Shown: piece by piece, positions 41,970 through 51,272 of the stretch
Position numbering within the stretch: the stretch's first letter is position 1
How the letters are laid out: every line of letters begins with the position of its first letter
Assembly (NCBI RefSeq): GCF_001274875.1
Contig: NZ_CP010899.1
Coordinates: forward strand, 682,001 to 746,000
Direction of reading: 5' to 3'
DNA: 64,000 nucleotides
From: Spiroplasma kunkelii CR2-3x
GTDB lineage: Bacteria; Bacillota_I; Bacilli_A; Mycoplasmatales; Mycoplasmataceae
The notes under the pieces: generated by a model
What the model saw: the letters and a program-made list of their open reading frames with translations, nothing else
What the model was told of the DNA's origin: nothing
The model's database searches: none
Program-made: the position numbers and the translations under genes

Positions 41970-42022
41970 GAAATGCATCCTGTAAGATGAAGCTCCAAAA
42001 AAACAACTCTTGTTAAAGGACA
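41970..42022. repeat. Repeated hairpin element, copy 4 (truncated)
   Basis: GCATCCTGTAAGATGAAG followed by CCAAAAAAACAACTCTTGTT, cut before the 3' arm of the stem, so it can no longer terminate. It marks the joint between tailed-phage and plectrovirus DNA. Confidence 0.65.
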
Positions 42023-42144
42023 TATATGTAAATAAAGGTTTCACAAGGTTTAAAACTTTAAATAATATAAATGTTAAAAAATAAAAACTAATTTAATAAA
42101 AAATTAATACAAAATGAATGTAAATATAAATACAAAATAAAAAC

Positions 42145-42205
42145 ATTTACTTATATTTAAAGTTTCCGTCCAGAAAACCTTTATTGGTTTGAAACAATAA
42201 ATATA
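42145..42205 (-). repeat. Rep-upstream (origin-like) repeat, extra copy
   Basis: About 55 bp nearly identical to 43345-43402 in the same orientation (CAAACCAATAAAGGTTTTCT on the minus strand, then GGAAACTTTAAATATAAG). The two bound the rep pseudogene as 1.2-kb-spaced direct repeats. Confidence 0.65.
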
Positions 42206-42375
42206 ACTAAATGCTATATTATTATTTCTAATTTCATTTTACATAACAAAATAAATATGTCAACTACATATTTCAAAGCAAAAAATAAATTTATTTATAA
42301 ATTTACATCCCCAACTTGTTTTTTTGTTTTAATTAATATTGTGGTATAAGTTCGGCCAGAACTATGCTACACACT

Positions 42376-42406
42376 AGTACTTTCCATTTGGAAGGTACTT
42401 TTTTAA
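42376..42406 (+). terminator. Hairpin with T tract
   Basis: AGTACTTTCC ATTT GGAAGGTACT TTTTT, an almost perfect stem. No obvious gene ends into it from the left, so its partner gene may be lost. Confidence 0.5.
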
Positions 42407-42535
42407 ATGTACTTTTGTTTACCTAAATCAAGGTATTTATCGTATTTTTTCCGTATTAGATATCTATCTAAATCAGATATTTTATGAAAAAAACGAAATA
42501 TTTTTTTATAATATGGGAGATATTCTTACATTTGT

Positions 42536-43293
42536 CAAAAATAATCTTTATTTCAATCACCATCAATGCTAATACCCATTAAATAACCATCTTTATTATT
42601 AAACATAAAATTATGTTTTGTTGCTTTTAATGAAACAATTAATTCCATTTCACACATTTCAATAACACCAACTTTAACAATAGAGTCAGTATAATTAGCA
42701 CTAAACTGATATTCCTTTATATTTAAGTCATAAATATTTTTACTTTTTTTCTTCGCTTTGTGCTTTTACAATATATTTAGCAACATATTTACTAACAAAT
42801 TCATTTGTACCAGTTTCAACCGGTAAATTTTTATTATATCCATAAGGCCAACATTTTATAACTACTTTATTAGGGATATATTCACTAAATATGATATGAA
42901 AATGTATTCTTCCTTTTTTTGATATTCATAAGTAATTTAATATTTTGGATATTTTCAGCATAAGTTAAGGTTAAAAAACCCATATTTTTACAACCACTAA
43001 AATTATGAATTGCTTTACGAATACAACTTGCTTGTGAACGAATACGACTATTTACTAATTTAGTTTCATTTTTGCCAGTATTTTTAATACCATTTAGATT
43101 GCCTTTACCAAATTTATTAATACATTCTAACGGTAATACAATCGTTTTAATATAAGGACCAAAATATACTTTTTTAACCAAAATATACTTTTTTAACATA
43201 ATATTTTTGATTAACAAAATTACTACTATCAATATAAGGTCTGTATAGAACTTCTCCAGTCAAACGATTATAAGGATTCATATTTACCTTCAT
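42536..43293 (-). pseudogene. Rolling-circle replication initiator (HUH Rep), decayed copy 1
   Basis: From ATG 43293: MNPYNRLTGEVLYRPYIDSS, then a 19-bp tandem duplication (AAAAAAGTATATTTTGG) that shifts frame, then FGPYIKTIVLPLECINKFGK, MGFLTLTYAEN, an HUH motif in another frame (GRIHFHIIFSEY), and FVSKYVAKYIVKA, which carries the YxxKY catalytic block. The C-terminus is YDLNIKEYQFSAN to WNKD. All motifs of a Rep nuclease are present but in at least three frames. Confidence 0.75.
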
Positions 43294-43344
43294 TTTGTTT
43301 TTCCTTTCTAAAATAAAAATAATCTAAAATAAAAATAAAAAAAA

Positions 43345-43402
43345 CATTTACTTATATTTAAAGTTTCCGGTCAGAAAACCTTTATTGGTTTGAATACATT
43401 AA
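43345..43402 (-). promoter_or_regulatory. Rep-upstream double hairpin (candidate origin/attenuator)
   Basis: On the minus strand: AAACC AATAAA GGTTT followed at once by GTTTTC TGACC GGAAAC. The second Rep copy has the same layout with changed but paired bases (45060-45115). It lies about 50 bp before the rep start. Confidence 0.6.
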
Positions 43403-43520
43403 ACATTTAGATAAATGTTTTTTTATTCTAATTTAGATTATATTGTTAATTTTAATATTATTAATTTATTGTAATTAACAATTTTAATTTAATTAAAAAT
43501 ATTAATTTAATAAAAAATAA

Positions 43521-44051
43521 TTATTGAGGAAATAGATGAATAACCTCTCCATTACTATTTAAAATAATTGCAATACCATTATTACTAGTTTCTATTAAAG
43601 TTTTAGAAAAAATTTTAGGAAGTGATCAAAAAAAATCATTATAAAAAATCTGTTGTTGTACTGTTGGTGAAATTTTACTCAAATTTGATACAAAATCATT
43701 GGTATCATCATTAGGATTAATTTCTATTAATTTTGTGACTACAAATTGTATCATTTGTTCTGATTTTTGTGTATCATTTAATTCAACATTATTTAAAATT
43801 TGATAAAGATTTTGAATTGTTCCTAAAGATAAATAAATAATTCAATCTGCAAAAAAATGTTTTTGTTTTTTATCATCTTTATATGAATAATTTTTTAATA
43901 CTTTATCTTCTCCACGAGTAACAGAGCTGCTACTTTCTGCTGTTGAAAAATTTGAACTTTTATTATTTGGCATCATTGCCATTAATGGTGCTACTCCACT
44001 TGTTGTTATCGCTGTTGCTCCAATTAAACTTAATATTTTTTTTATATTCAT
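43521..44051 (-). CDS. Secreted protein (176 aa)
   Basis: MNIKKILSLIGATAITTSGV with an A-x-A type cleavage site (VAPLMAMMPNN) rather than a lipobox. Then a Ser-rich linker (FSTAESSSSVTRG) and an alpha-helical domain (HFFADWIIYLSLGTIQNLYQ, QKSEQMIQFVVTKLIEINPN) ending GEVIHLFPQ. Intact in code 4. It lies between the hairpin unit and the rep origin of the plectrovirus-like remnant, on the rep strand, so it may be cargo. Family unknown. Confidence 0.7.
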
Positions 44052-44149
44052 AATATATTATTCCTTTCTATTTTTATTTATATGTATTTAATATACATAA
44101 TTTAACTATATTTAATTATTTTTATTTTGTCAAATTTACTTATTTTTGT

Positions 44150-44270
44150 TTTCTACTATTGTGTTACTTAATTCAAGTAAAAGGGACTTCGCCCCTAGGT
44201 CGCTTTGCGACCTGTACCCCTTTAAGTAAGGTGGTGCGTCGATAAACCACCACACCACCTTACTTTTTTT
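44150..44270 (-). repeat. Triple-hairpin intergenic unit, inverted copy of 48765-48855
   Basis: Stacked dyads AAGGGGC/GCCCCTT-type, AGTCGC/GCGACT (here GGTCGC tttGCGACC) and AAGTAAGGTGGT / ACCACCTTACTT. Much more GC-rich than the surroundings. It follows the ORF1-type C-terminus in both copies. In ssDNA phages such hairpins act as packaging or complementary-strand origins; inferred. Confidence 0.7.
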
Positions 44271-44299
44271 CTTAACAACATTATTTTACTACTACTAAA

Positions 44300-44890
44300 A
44301 ATAGCGTAAAAGTCCATTAACCATTGCTAAAACCAATATAGAACTTAACATAATCTTAAATGTAATATCAAAAGCAAACAAATTACCAATATTATTAAAC
44401 AATTCAGAAACATTACTAAACACATGTACTATTCCATTAACAAATTTATAAATTTCTTTCATACCAGGAAAATTATTTACAATCCAAATTGTTGCATTTT
44501 GAATATGACAAGCAATATTATATCAACTACAACTTTTATAATGTATTTTTCAAATATTACCACTATTAATTTCATTATTTCAATCAGTGGCATTATAAAG
44601 ACTAAAATTAAAACCATTAATTTAATAAACCTATCCTCTGTTAATCTAGTTGTATTAAATCTAATTACATTAAAACCTTGATATTTTGTTCTATCTGTCA
44701 TGTCTAATAATTTTATTGATTTAGTATATTTATCATTATTAGAAGGTAAAATATCAGTCTTATAATCTCAATTTGAATAATAAGAAAAATAATCATTAGT
44801 ACTATTTATCATATAGGCATTATACAATTGCACTTGTGGTTTTAAATAATAAATATCTGTATCAGGAAATCTTAAAATATTAAAAACCAT
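44300..44890 (-). pseudogene. Second-type plectrovirus ORF1, C-terminal remnant
   Basis: The minus frames give FNILRFPDTDIYYLKPQVQL, MTDRTKYQGFNVIRFNTTRL, and, after shifts, FPGMKEIYKFVNGIVHVFSN with FKIMLSSILVLAMVNGLLRY (terminal membrane helix). The same order is on + at 48130-48750. Frameshifted at least twice. Confidence 0.65.
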
Positions 44891-45059
44891 TAAATAATTT
44901 ATTTAATTATTTTTAATTGCTTTTGGTAAAAGAATGTTTATTATTTTAGTTTTACCACAACTGCACATCACTACTAAAATAAATATTGCAAAATTAAAAA
45001 TAATATATTAGAATAAAAATAACTTTCAAATATAAACACTTAATTATAATATAAACACT

Positions 45060-45115
45060 TAATCATATTGAAAGGTTCAAACTATTTATAGTTTCCTCGT
45101 ATGAAACTTTTAAAT
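45060..45115 (+). promoter_or_regulatory. Rep-upstream double hairpin, copy 2
   Basis: TTCAAACTATTTATAGTTTC, i.e. AAACT ATTTAT AGTTT, then GTTTC CTCGTAT GAAAC. Compared with 43345-43402, the first stem's last pair changes C-G to T-A and the second keeps pairing. Lies 40 bp before the rep start. Confidence 0.6.
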
Positions 45116-45153
45116 GTAATTTAGTGTTTTTTTATTTGGAAGGAGTTTATAAA

Positions 45154-45898
45154 ATGAATAATGTTTTTATTCAAGATAATTTAACAAATAAAGGTATAAA
45201 ACGGGAGTTAAAAATACTGAAAAAATAATAAAAAACTATGAAATAATCGTATTCGCACCCAAGGAAATTGTATTCGTAAAGCATATCATAATTTTTTAAA
45301 TTCAAAAAATTTAAGTTTTTTGACTTTAACTTATGCAAAAAATGAAACAGATATTAAAAAATGTAAAAATGATTTAAAGTTATTTTTTAATAATATTAAT
45401 CGTTGATGAAACAATCCTATTTGTTCTAAAAATCATAAAGGAATTTTAAAATATATGTATACTTATGAGTATCAAAAACGCGGAACGGTTCATTTTCACA
45501 ACATATTAAACCAAAAAATACCTAATAGTGTTGTATAACAATACTGAAAACATGGTATTAATAAAAATATTAAAATTCGTAGCGGTACAAATGAAGATGT
45601 TGTTAAATATCTTGCTAAATATATTATTAAAACTGCAAATGATAATAAAAGTCAAAATCACTATGATTTAAACATTAAGGCATATCAGTTTAGTAGAAAT
45701 TGTAAGAACCCCAAAGTAAAAGTTGCTGTTATTGAATTATATGAACAAGATTTAATTTATTCAGTTAAAGATAGCTTAAATTATTTTGTTTTTGGTGATA
45801 AAAATAGTTATAAAATTGGTTTTAGTTCTGATAGTTATTTTAATTTAGTTAAAAATAATAATTTTACTGTTAATAAAAATAAAAATTTAAGGTGTTAA
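45154..45898 (+). pseudogene. Rolling-circle replication initiator (HUH Rep), copy 2
   Basis: MNNVFIQDNLTNKGIKREL then TAA TAA; the other frame resumes NNRIRTQGNCIRKAYHNFLN, LSFLTLTYAKN (motif 1), YEYQKRGTVHFHNIL (HUH), one TAA at about 45536, then DVVKYLAKYIIKTANDN (YxxKY catalytic Tyr), NIKAYQFSRNCKNPKV and stop at 45898. RBS GGAAGGAG. Nearly intact; an N-terminal shift and one ochre inactivate it. Initiates ssDNA virus replication by nicking. Confidence 0.8.
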
Positions 45899-45904
45899 AA
45901 TTAA

Positions 45905-45966
45905 AAAAATGAGTTAAAAACTCATTTAAAAATGTGGTAATCGCCTCGTACAACAATTACCACAAA
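45905..45966 (+). terminator. Two hairpins after rep
   Basis: AAATGAGTT AAA AACTCATTT, then GTGGTAAT ... ATTACCAC. The region just after (ATTAATTAAAACAAAAAAA ... CAAGTTGGGG) is mirrored in inverted form at 42300-42350 after rep copy 1, so both rep genes keep the same 3' flank. Confidence 0.6.
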
Positions 45967-46205
45967 TTAATTAAAACAAAAAAAAGAAAACAAGTTGGGG
46001 ATATATATTGTTCGAATATTATTTTAGGTACGAGTTTAACAAAAATTTTAGACTATTTTTAAAAATAGTAAATCATTAAAACGCTTAATTTAAAAGTATC
46101 TTATTTACACATTTATTAAAACACATTTCCTTAAAAAAGGTAATACTAAAATGATAATATTTTTAAAATATTCTTTTTTTCGTAAGATTAATAATTTTTG
46201 AACTA

Positions 46206-46758
46206 CTATCTTACTGCTGTTATTTCTTTTAATGCTTTACTAATACCAGTAGTATGATAATTCATTATAGGAATACCTCCCTTTTTAGGCTCATATAATG
46301 AATTATTAGCATCATTATTTCATTTAGCCATTTTCATATTTTTTAATGAAATATCTTTATTTTCAAGCTGTTCTTTAAACATTTCTTTAACTAAGTTTCC
46401 ATGGCCTAGCTGTGGTTTTATTGTATGTGATATTAATGCCTCCGCACATGCGCTTAGACATCATTCATATTTATATGCAATAACACCATCTTTGCGTTTT
46501 TTTCTACATCATTAGATGATATATACTGCCCTAAAAATTCAACCAATATTTGTTTTTCTTCTTCACTAGTTAAATTTTTAATTGAACTTAATTTTTCTTT
46601 TTTACTTTTATTATCAAAAACAGCAACAATATTTTCAACTTTACGTTTTAAATTTGATAGATAATTGAATATTTATTTCATATATCATTTCATTCTTTAA
46701 TTCTAATAACTGACTTCTTTTGAGCAAATAAAATTGATGTTTTTGTATTAGTTATCAT
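46206..46758 (-). pseudogene. Unidentified phage-type gene, frameshifted
   Basis: MITNTKTSILFAQKKSVIRI then a shift; sense continues LSNLKRKVENIVAVFDNKSK, LTSEEEKQILVEFLGQYISS, another shift, then EWCLSACAEALISHTIKPQL, KNMKMAKWNNDANNSLYEPK, GISKALKEITAVR and TAG. Soluble and basic. It lies downstream of the thymidylate-synthase-like gene. No family named. Confidence 0.5.
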
Positions 46759-47218
46759 TTATTCCCTGTCTTTCTTCCATATTTTGAGGAAGTTTTATAT
46801 TAATTACTGCTCTACAAGAATTATTGTCATTTTTTAATTCATTAATTACTCATTATAGTTGGTTAAATGAACCTTTATTTGTAAAATATGAATTGTCCAT
46901 TATTCGATACCCATAAGCACTATTAACATATTCTTCATTTGAATTAGAATATAATTTATTTCAAAATTTTAAATATTTAGCGACTGATGGCAAGTCTGAC
47001 TTACCAGATCAATATCAATCCAATTCTCCATTTAAGTAATTCAAATTAGGTTGTCTAATTCTTGAATTAATAATGTTATCATTAGGGTTTTTAATTTCTA
47101 TGTGACAATTAATAAGTTCTAAAGTTGAAAAGTTTCGTGGTGATGTTTTTATTCCTGTTGTTTTTAATTGATTTAATATTTGTTCAAAAGCATCTGTAGC
47201 ATTTTTTGCAATTATCAT
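46748..47218 (-). pseudogene. Thymidylate-synthase-superfamily gene, truncated
   Basis: MIIAKNATDAFEQILNQLKT, ELINCHIEIKNPNDNIINSR, NYLNGELDWYWSGKSDL (the family E-L-x-W-F/Y-x-SG segment), SAYGYRI, then FNQL stop WVINELKNDNNSCRAVININ (the N-S-R-x-A-V strand). The layout matches ThyA-like / dCMP-hydroxymethylase-like phage proteins, lacking their C-terminal half with the catalytic Cys. It ends at 46748 after an ochre at 46856. It pairs with a dNMP-kinase-like gene upstream. Confidence 0.6.
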
Positions 47219-47224
47219 TTTTTT

Positions 47225-47662
47225 TCATAATAAAGACATAACATTTTGTTTTTCTTTTTAGAAATAATTTTTTAAATAATTTATCAGCTCTTTTTAATTG
47301 TTTTCAATTAAAATCTTCTTTTCTTTCTAAATGTGCTTTTTTAATTATTTTTTTAGTAGCTTGATAATAAACAATATATCCATTTTTATTAGCAATTTCT
47401 AATTCTAATTTTTCAAGATCATTAACAGTTAATTTAGCCTTTCTATTAAATAATTTTGAATATACAAGTTAGCCATAAGCATATTTATCAAAAATTATAT
47501 TCGAACAAGTATTATTATTTAATTCTGAATATAATTCATAAGTATTATGTGTTTTAGAATCTAAATGAATTATCATTCCTTTTGAACTTAAATTATTCAT
47601 TAATTTATTTGCAAAAGTTGTTTTTACAACACCTCAATACCCTCTAATACTATTCTATTCAT
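47225..47662 (-). pseudogene. Thymidylate/dNMP kinase-like gene, frameshifted
   Basis: MNRIVLEGIE, then a one-base deletion inside the P-loop, then in the next frame KTTFANKLMNNLSSKGMIIH, DSKTHNTYELYSELN, IIFDKYAYG, TAA/TAG-type stop, LVYSKLFNRKAKLTVNDLE, KNGYIVYYQATKK. LEGI(DG)VGKTT, the D-R/K-Y-x-Y-S/G-x-L-V-Y segment and Y-x-x-Q fit phage thymidylate kinases. Upstream and coupled to the TS-like gene. Confidence 0.6.
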
Positions 47663-47939
47663 TCTTAAATATTCTCTCATTCATTAAATCCATAATATCC
47701 ATACCAGATTTTTTGTTTGATCTTTCTAAAAGTTTAAAAGCTCTTCCTCTTAATGACTTTGCCATAACATTTAGAATAGTTTTATTTTTAGTTAAAATAT
47801 AACCTTTTTGCGATGATGCAAACTTATAACCATTAATAAAGTTGTTTTCATCATCTAACTTTTTTAAAAACTTTGAAAATATTACAGATGAGTTTAAAAC
47901 AGATAACTCTGTCTTACTGCTAATCAAAATTATAAACAT
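47655..47939 (-). CDS. Hypothetical protein upstream of the kinase/TS pair (94 aa)
   Basis: MFIILISSKTELSVLNSSVI, DENNFINGYKFASSQKGYIL, AKSLRGRAFKLLERSNKKSG, MDIMDLMNERIFKNE. Its stop overlaps the kinase start region, so it was first in the cassette. Its 5' end abuts ORF1-type plectrovirus DNA at 47940, so it may be the 3' part of a longer gene. Confidence 0.45.
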   Translation of the reverse strand: MFIILISSKTELSVLNSSVIFSKFLKKLDDENNFINGYKFASSQKGYILTKNKTILNVMAKSLRGRAFKLLERSNKKSGMDIMDLMNERIFKNE

Positions 47940-47945
47940 TTTGAT

Positions 47946-48750
47946 ATGAATTATTTAGTTTTAAATTTTAATTATAAAGAATTGATTAATATGGATATTC
48001 TTAAAAAAACTAACAGTAATTATTTTATTAATGATTTTAAACAAAATTTTTATTCATTGGATAATTTATTTCAAGTTTTAGATTATTTTTATTCTAATGT
48101 TTTAATAATTATATTTGATATTTCTAATTTTAGAAAATGTATTTATTTATATCTGATAATGGTAATTTAGGTTTTGTGTTTTTTGTAAAAAATGGTTTTT
48201 TATTATATCCAAAATCAATGGTTTTTAATATTTTAAGATTTCCTGATACAAATATTTATTATTTAAAACCAAAAGTGCAGTTGTATAATGCTTATACGTA
48301 TTTTACCTTTTAATAATGAAAATGAACTTAATCAATAAAATTATTATATATGACAGATAGGTCAAAATATCAAGGTTTTAATTTAATTAGATTTAATACA
48401 AACAGATTAACAGAAGATGGGTCTATTTTAATTAATGGTTTTAATTTTAGTATATATAATGTTAAAGATTAACAAAATGAAATTAATGGTGGAAAAATTT
48501 AAAAATTACCATATAAAAAAGGTGTTTGATACCGTTTAGATATTCACATTTAAAATGCGACAATTTAGATTGTAATAATTTGCCTGGTATGAAAGAAATT
48601 TATAAATTTGTTAATGAAATAGTACATGTGTTTAGTAATGTGTCTGAATTGTTTAATAATATTAGTAATTTATTTGCTTTTGATATTACATTTAATATTA
48701 TGTTAAGTTCTATATTGGTTTTAGCAATGGTTAACGGACTTTTAATGTAA
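47946..48750 (+). pseudogene. Second-type plectrovirus ORF1, central and C-terminal part
   Basis: Frames in order: YKELINMDILKKTNSNYFIN, FISDNGNLGFVFFVKNGFLL, MVFNILRFPDTNIYYLKPKV, MTDRSKYQGFNLIRFNTNRL, NGFNFSIYNVKD, and the end GMKEIYKFVNEIVHVFSNVS with the membrane helix NIMLSSILVLAMVNGLLM. Several frameshifts and stops. It is the counterpart of 44300-44890 and of SpV1 ORF1 (same C-terminal plan: PGVKQ/PGMKE then a final helix). Confidence 0.7.
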
Positions 48751-48764
48751 TGTTATTGGTAAAA

Positions 48765-48855
48765 AAGTAAGGTGGTATGGTGGTTTATCCACGCACCACC
48801 TTACTTAAAGGGGCAAAAGTCGCGTAGCGACTTAGGGGCAAAGCCCCTTTCCTTG
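48765..48855 (+). repeat. Triple-hairpin intergenic unit
   Basis: AAGTAAGGTGGT ATGGTGGTTTATCCACGC ACCACCTTACTT, then AGGGGC/GCCCCT-type and AGTCGC gta GCGACT. Inverted copy of 44150-44270. GC content is far above background. Confidence 0.75.
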
Positions 48856-48906
48856 ATATTTTAATATTTTAAAATAAATAACTTTTTATTAAAAGAAAAA
48901 TTTAAT

Positions 48907-49233
48907 ATGAAAGTAAAAAACAAACTAAAAAGAGTAAGTTGGAAAGTAATTGGTGATCTATAACAAGCTTTTAAAATAGCACGTGGTGCAATTAATCATG
49001 TTTTAATTAAAATGGGTTTTGACAAAGCTGAAACTATTATGAGATCAGAACGACTAATGCTGAATTAGAAAAACAATATTATGAAGCCCTTGCTAAAATA
49101 GCAAAATAAAATGGGGAAGATTTTGTTTTGCGAGGAAAAAAGATAACATCTAATATTTCGAAACAAGGTCAACAATATCAAAAAATTCTTAACGAAATTG
49201 ATAATATTGAGAAGGATATGTATCTCAGATAAA
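48907..49233 (+). pseudogene. Unidentified broken gene
   Basis: MKVKNKLKRVSWKVIGDL, TAA, QAFKIARGAINHVLIKMGFD, then shifted frame NAELEKQYYEALAKIAK, GEDFVLRGKKITSNISKQGQ, IDNIEKDMYLR. Helical, basic. It may be chromosomal or viral; no family seen. Confidence 0.5.
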
Positions 49234-49249
49234 GAACATGAAATATAAA

Positions 49250-49286
49250 AAATAAAAACAACAACAATGTTGTTGTTTTTATTTTC
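49250..49286. terminator. Bidirectional terminator
   Basis: AAAAACAACAACA ATG TTGTTGTTTTT. The SDR stop codon lies inside the 3' arm. Confidence 0.8.
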
Positions 49287-50082
49287 GTTTTCTTTGATAA
49301 TTGTAAACCGATGTTAATACTCAATTTTGGGGACTTCATTTTGTTAATTTTTTTACAATTTTATTAACACCACCTGTTACAATATAATTTTTTCTTTTTA
49401 CTTTTAATCCTTTTAATAAACTTTTTCGAGCATAAGTAGATGTATTCATAACTTTTACTGTTGAATGATATTTTGCATTTTTCTGGTTACTACTTCGATT
49501 TCAGAAATCAGTTTTTAACGGTCCTGGACATAAGGCAATAACTCGAACTGGTGATTTTGTTTTTTTCAATTCAGTATTAATAGCCACTCCCAAACTTAAG
49601 ACATAAGCTTTTGAAGCATAATAACTAGCAAAAACTGGGGCTGGCGTAAATGCCGCTAAACTACCAATGTTTAAAACACGTCCTTGTTGTTGCGCTATAA
49701 AACGTTGTACAAATAATTTTGTTAAAATATGGAGCGCTTTAATATTTAAATCAATCATATTCATTTCTTGTTCTAAATTAGATTCATTAAAATAACCTCA
49801 TACACCATATCCAGCATTATTAATTAAAATTGTTACATTATCTTTTGCAACATTATTAAATAATTTTTCACAATTTTCTAAATTACTTAAATCATAATTA
49901 ATCATTTTAATTGTTTGTGTTGGATATTTTTGTTGTAAAGCAGTAACAGGGGTTGTATCACGAGCAACAGCAACAACATTATAACCAAGTTTTAATAATT
50001 CTTCGCAATAACAATATCCTAATCCTTTACTAGCGCCAGTAACAACAGCTCATTCTAAACTATTACTATTTGTTTTTTTCAT
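49279..50082 (-). CDS. Short-chain dehydrogenase/reductase
   Basis: 267 aa classical SDR. TGASKGLGYCYCEELLKLGY (TGxxxGxG cofactor motif), NNAGYG (NNAG), SLAAFTPAPVFASYYASKAY (Ser plus YxxxK catalytic pair), CPGPLKTDF. Mollicutes often keep one such NAD(P)-dependent ketoreductase of unclear substrate. Start ATG 50082 lies inside the pgsA 3' end (17-nt overlap), so they are co-translated. Confidence 0.9.
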
Positions 50083-50779
50083 TATTTTCTTGTCCATTTT
50101 CTAATTTTGGTTTTTTAATAACTGTCATATCAAATAATGTTTTACGATTTAAGAAAATATAATTTCCTGCTGCCGTTAATGATAATACAGTTGCTAAATA
50201 CATTGGAATCATAATAATTTGGTTTATTCAACCAAATTCATCTCATTGGCCCGTTTTTAAAGAATGACCTTTAAACATACGAAAACCAATAAAAAATAAA
50301 ATTGTCATTCCAAACATCTCCATTGCTGCTCGCACACGTCCTAATTGATTAGCAGCCATCATCACTTTTTGTGTTGCTAAAATTTGGCGAACAACATCAA
50401 TTACAAAATCGCGAGCAATTAACAATACAACCATTCAAACTGGAATAATGTTTGCACAAGCAAAGACAATTAAAACAGTATTTGTTAGTAATTTATCGGC
50501 AATTGAATCAAAAAATTTGCCAAATGTTGTGACTTGATTGTAGCGACGAGCAATAAAACCATCTAATAAGTCAGTTAAGCTAGCAATAATAAATAAAATC
50601 CCAGCAATTAAATAACTAATTGGTAATGAATAAGTAACATTATCTCCTTTAATTGTTAAACATTGATCTCATACATTATTATATAAGGAATTATTTTCAA
50701 ATGGAACAATTACCATTAAAGCAATAATAAATGGGATTAAAAAAATCCGAATTAATGTAATACGATTAGCTCAATTCAT
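50066..50779 (-). CDS. pgsA: CDP-diacylglycerol-glycerol-3-phosphate 3-phosphatidyltransferase
   Basis: 237 aa membrane enzyme of phosphatidylglycerol synthesis. MNWANRITLIRIFLIPFIIA is the typical N-terminus. The CDP-alcohol phosphotransferase motif DG-x2-AR-x8-G-x3-D-x3-D reads DLLDGFIARRYNQVTTFGKF followed by FDSIADKLL. Further spans follow (VLIVFACANIIPVWMVVLLI). Downstream: SDR gene. Divergent: cinA. Confidence 0.93.
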
Positions 50780-50894
50780 TTTAAGTCCTCTTTTCTAAAA
50801 ATATCTTATTCTTGATATGTTAATATTACTTACATATTATATTATATTATATAAATGTATAATATTAAAGAAAGTTTATGAGGTAAAAGGAAAA

Positions 50895-51158
50895 ATGATT
50901 AAAGAACTAGTACAATTACTCCAACAAAAACAAATGACAATTGCAGCATATGAATCAATAACAGGAGATCTTTTTAGTCATTATATAACTAATGTTCCAA
51001 ATGCTAGTCATGTTTTTTTTAGGCAGTATTGTTACTATACTAATGACATTGAAATTAAACTTTGTCATGTTTACCAATCAATAATTACTACAACAATAAT
51101 TAAACATTTACAACAAATTTTAGAAAAAGAACAAGAAATTAATAGTAAAAAAAGATAA
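50895..51158 (+). pseudogene. cinA: CinA C-terminal-domain (nicotinamide amidase-like) gene, degenerate
   Basis: MIKELVQLLQQKQMTIAAYE with ESITGDLFSHYITNVPNASH matches the family (AESxTGG-L-S-IT-PGAS). Next comes VFFRQYCYYTNDIEIKLCHV. In another frame the middle reads LGSIV (the expected block), so one deletion and one insertion cancel across about 15 codons. The product ends at 87 aa, about half the normal domain. Both motif loss and truncation argue that it is inactive. Confidence 0.7.
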
Positions 51159-51171
51159 AAATAAACAGAAA

Positions 51172-51272
51172 GGTGCAGTATACCACATACATTTTAAAGA
51201 TTACAAGAAAATAACAAAAATAATAAAAATATTTATTTATAATATAAAAATATCATAAAATAAATAAATAAA
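51172..51272 (+). repeat. About 105-bp repeat, inverted relative to 9488-9594
   Basis: CCACATACATTTTAAAGATT through AAATAAATAAATAAAAATG. Immediately followed by the palindrome/terminator and the phage module, and preceded by cinA: a likely element boundary. Confidence 0.7.

Noticed and set aside
44424-44681. 85-codon + strand frame
   Set aside because: Antisense to the frameshifted ORF1-type remnant, which has a clear protein match at 48350-48750.
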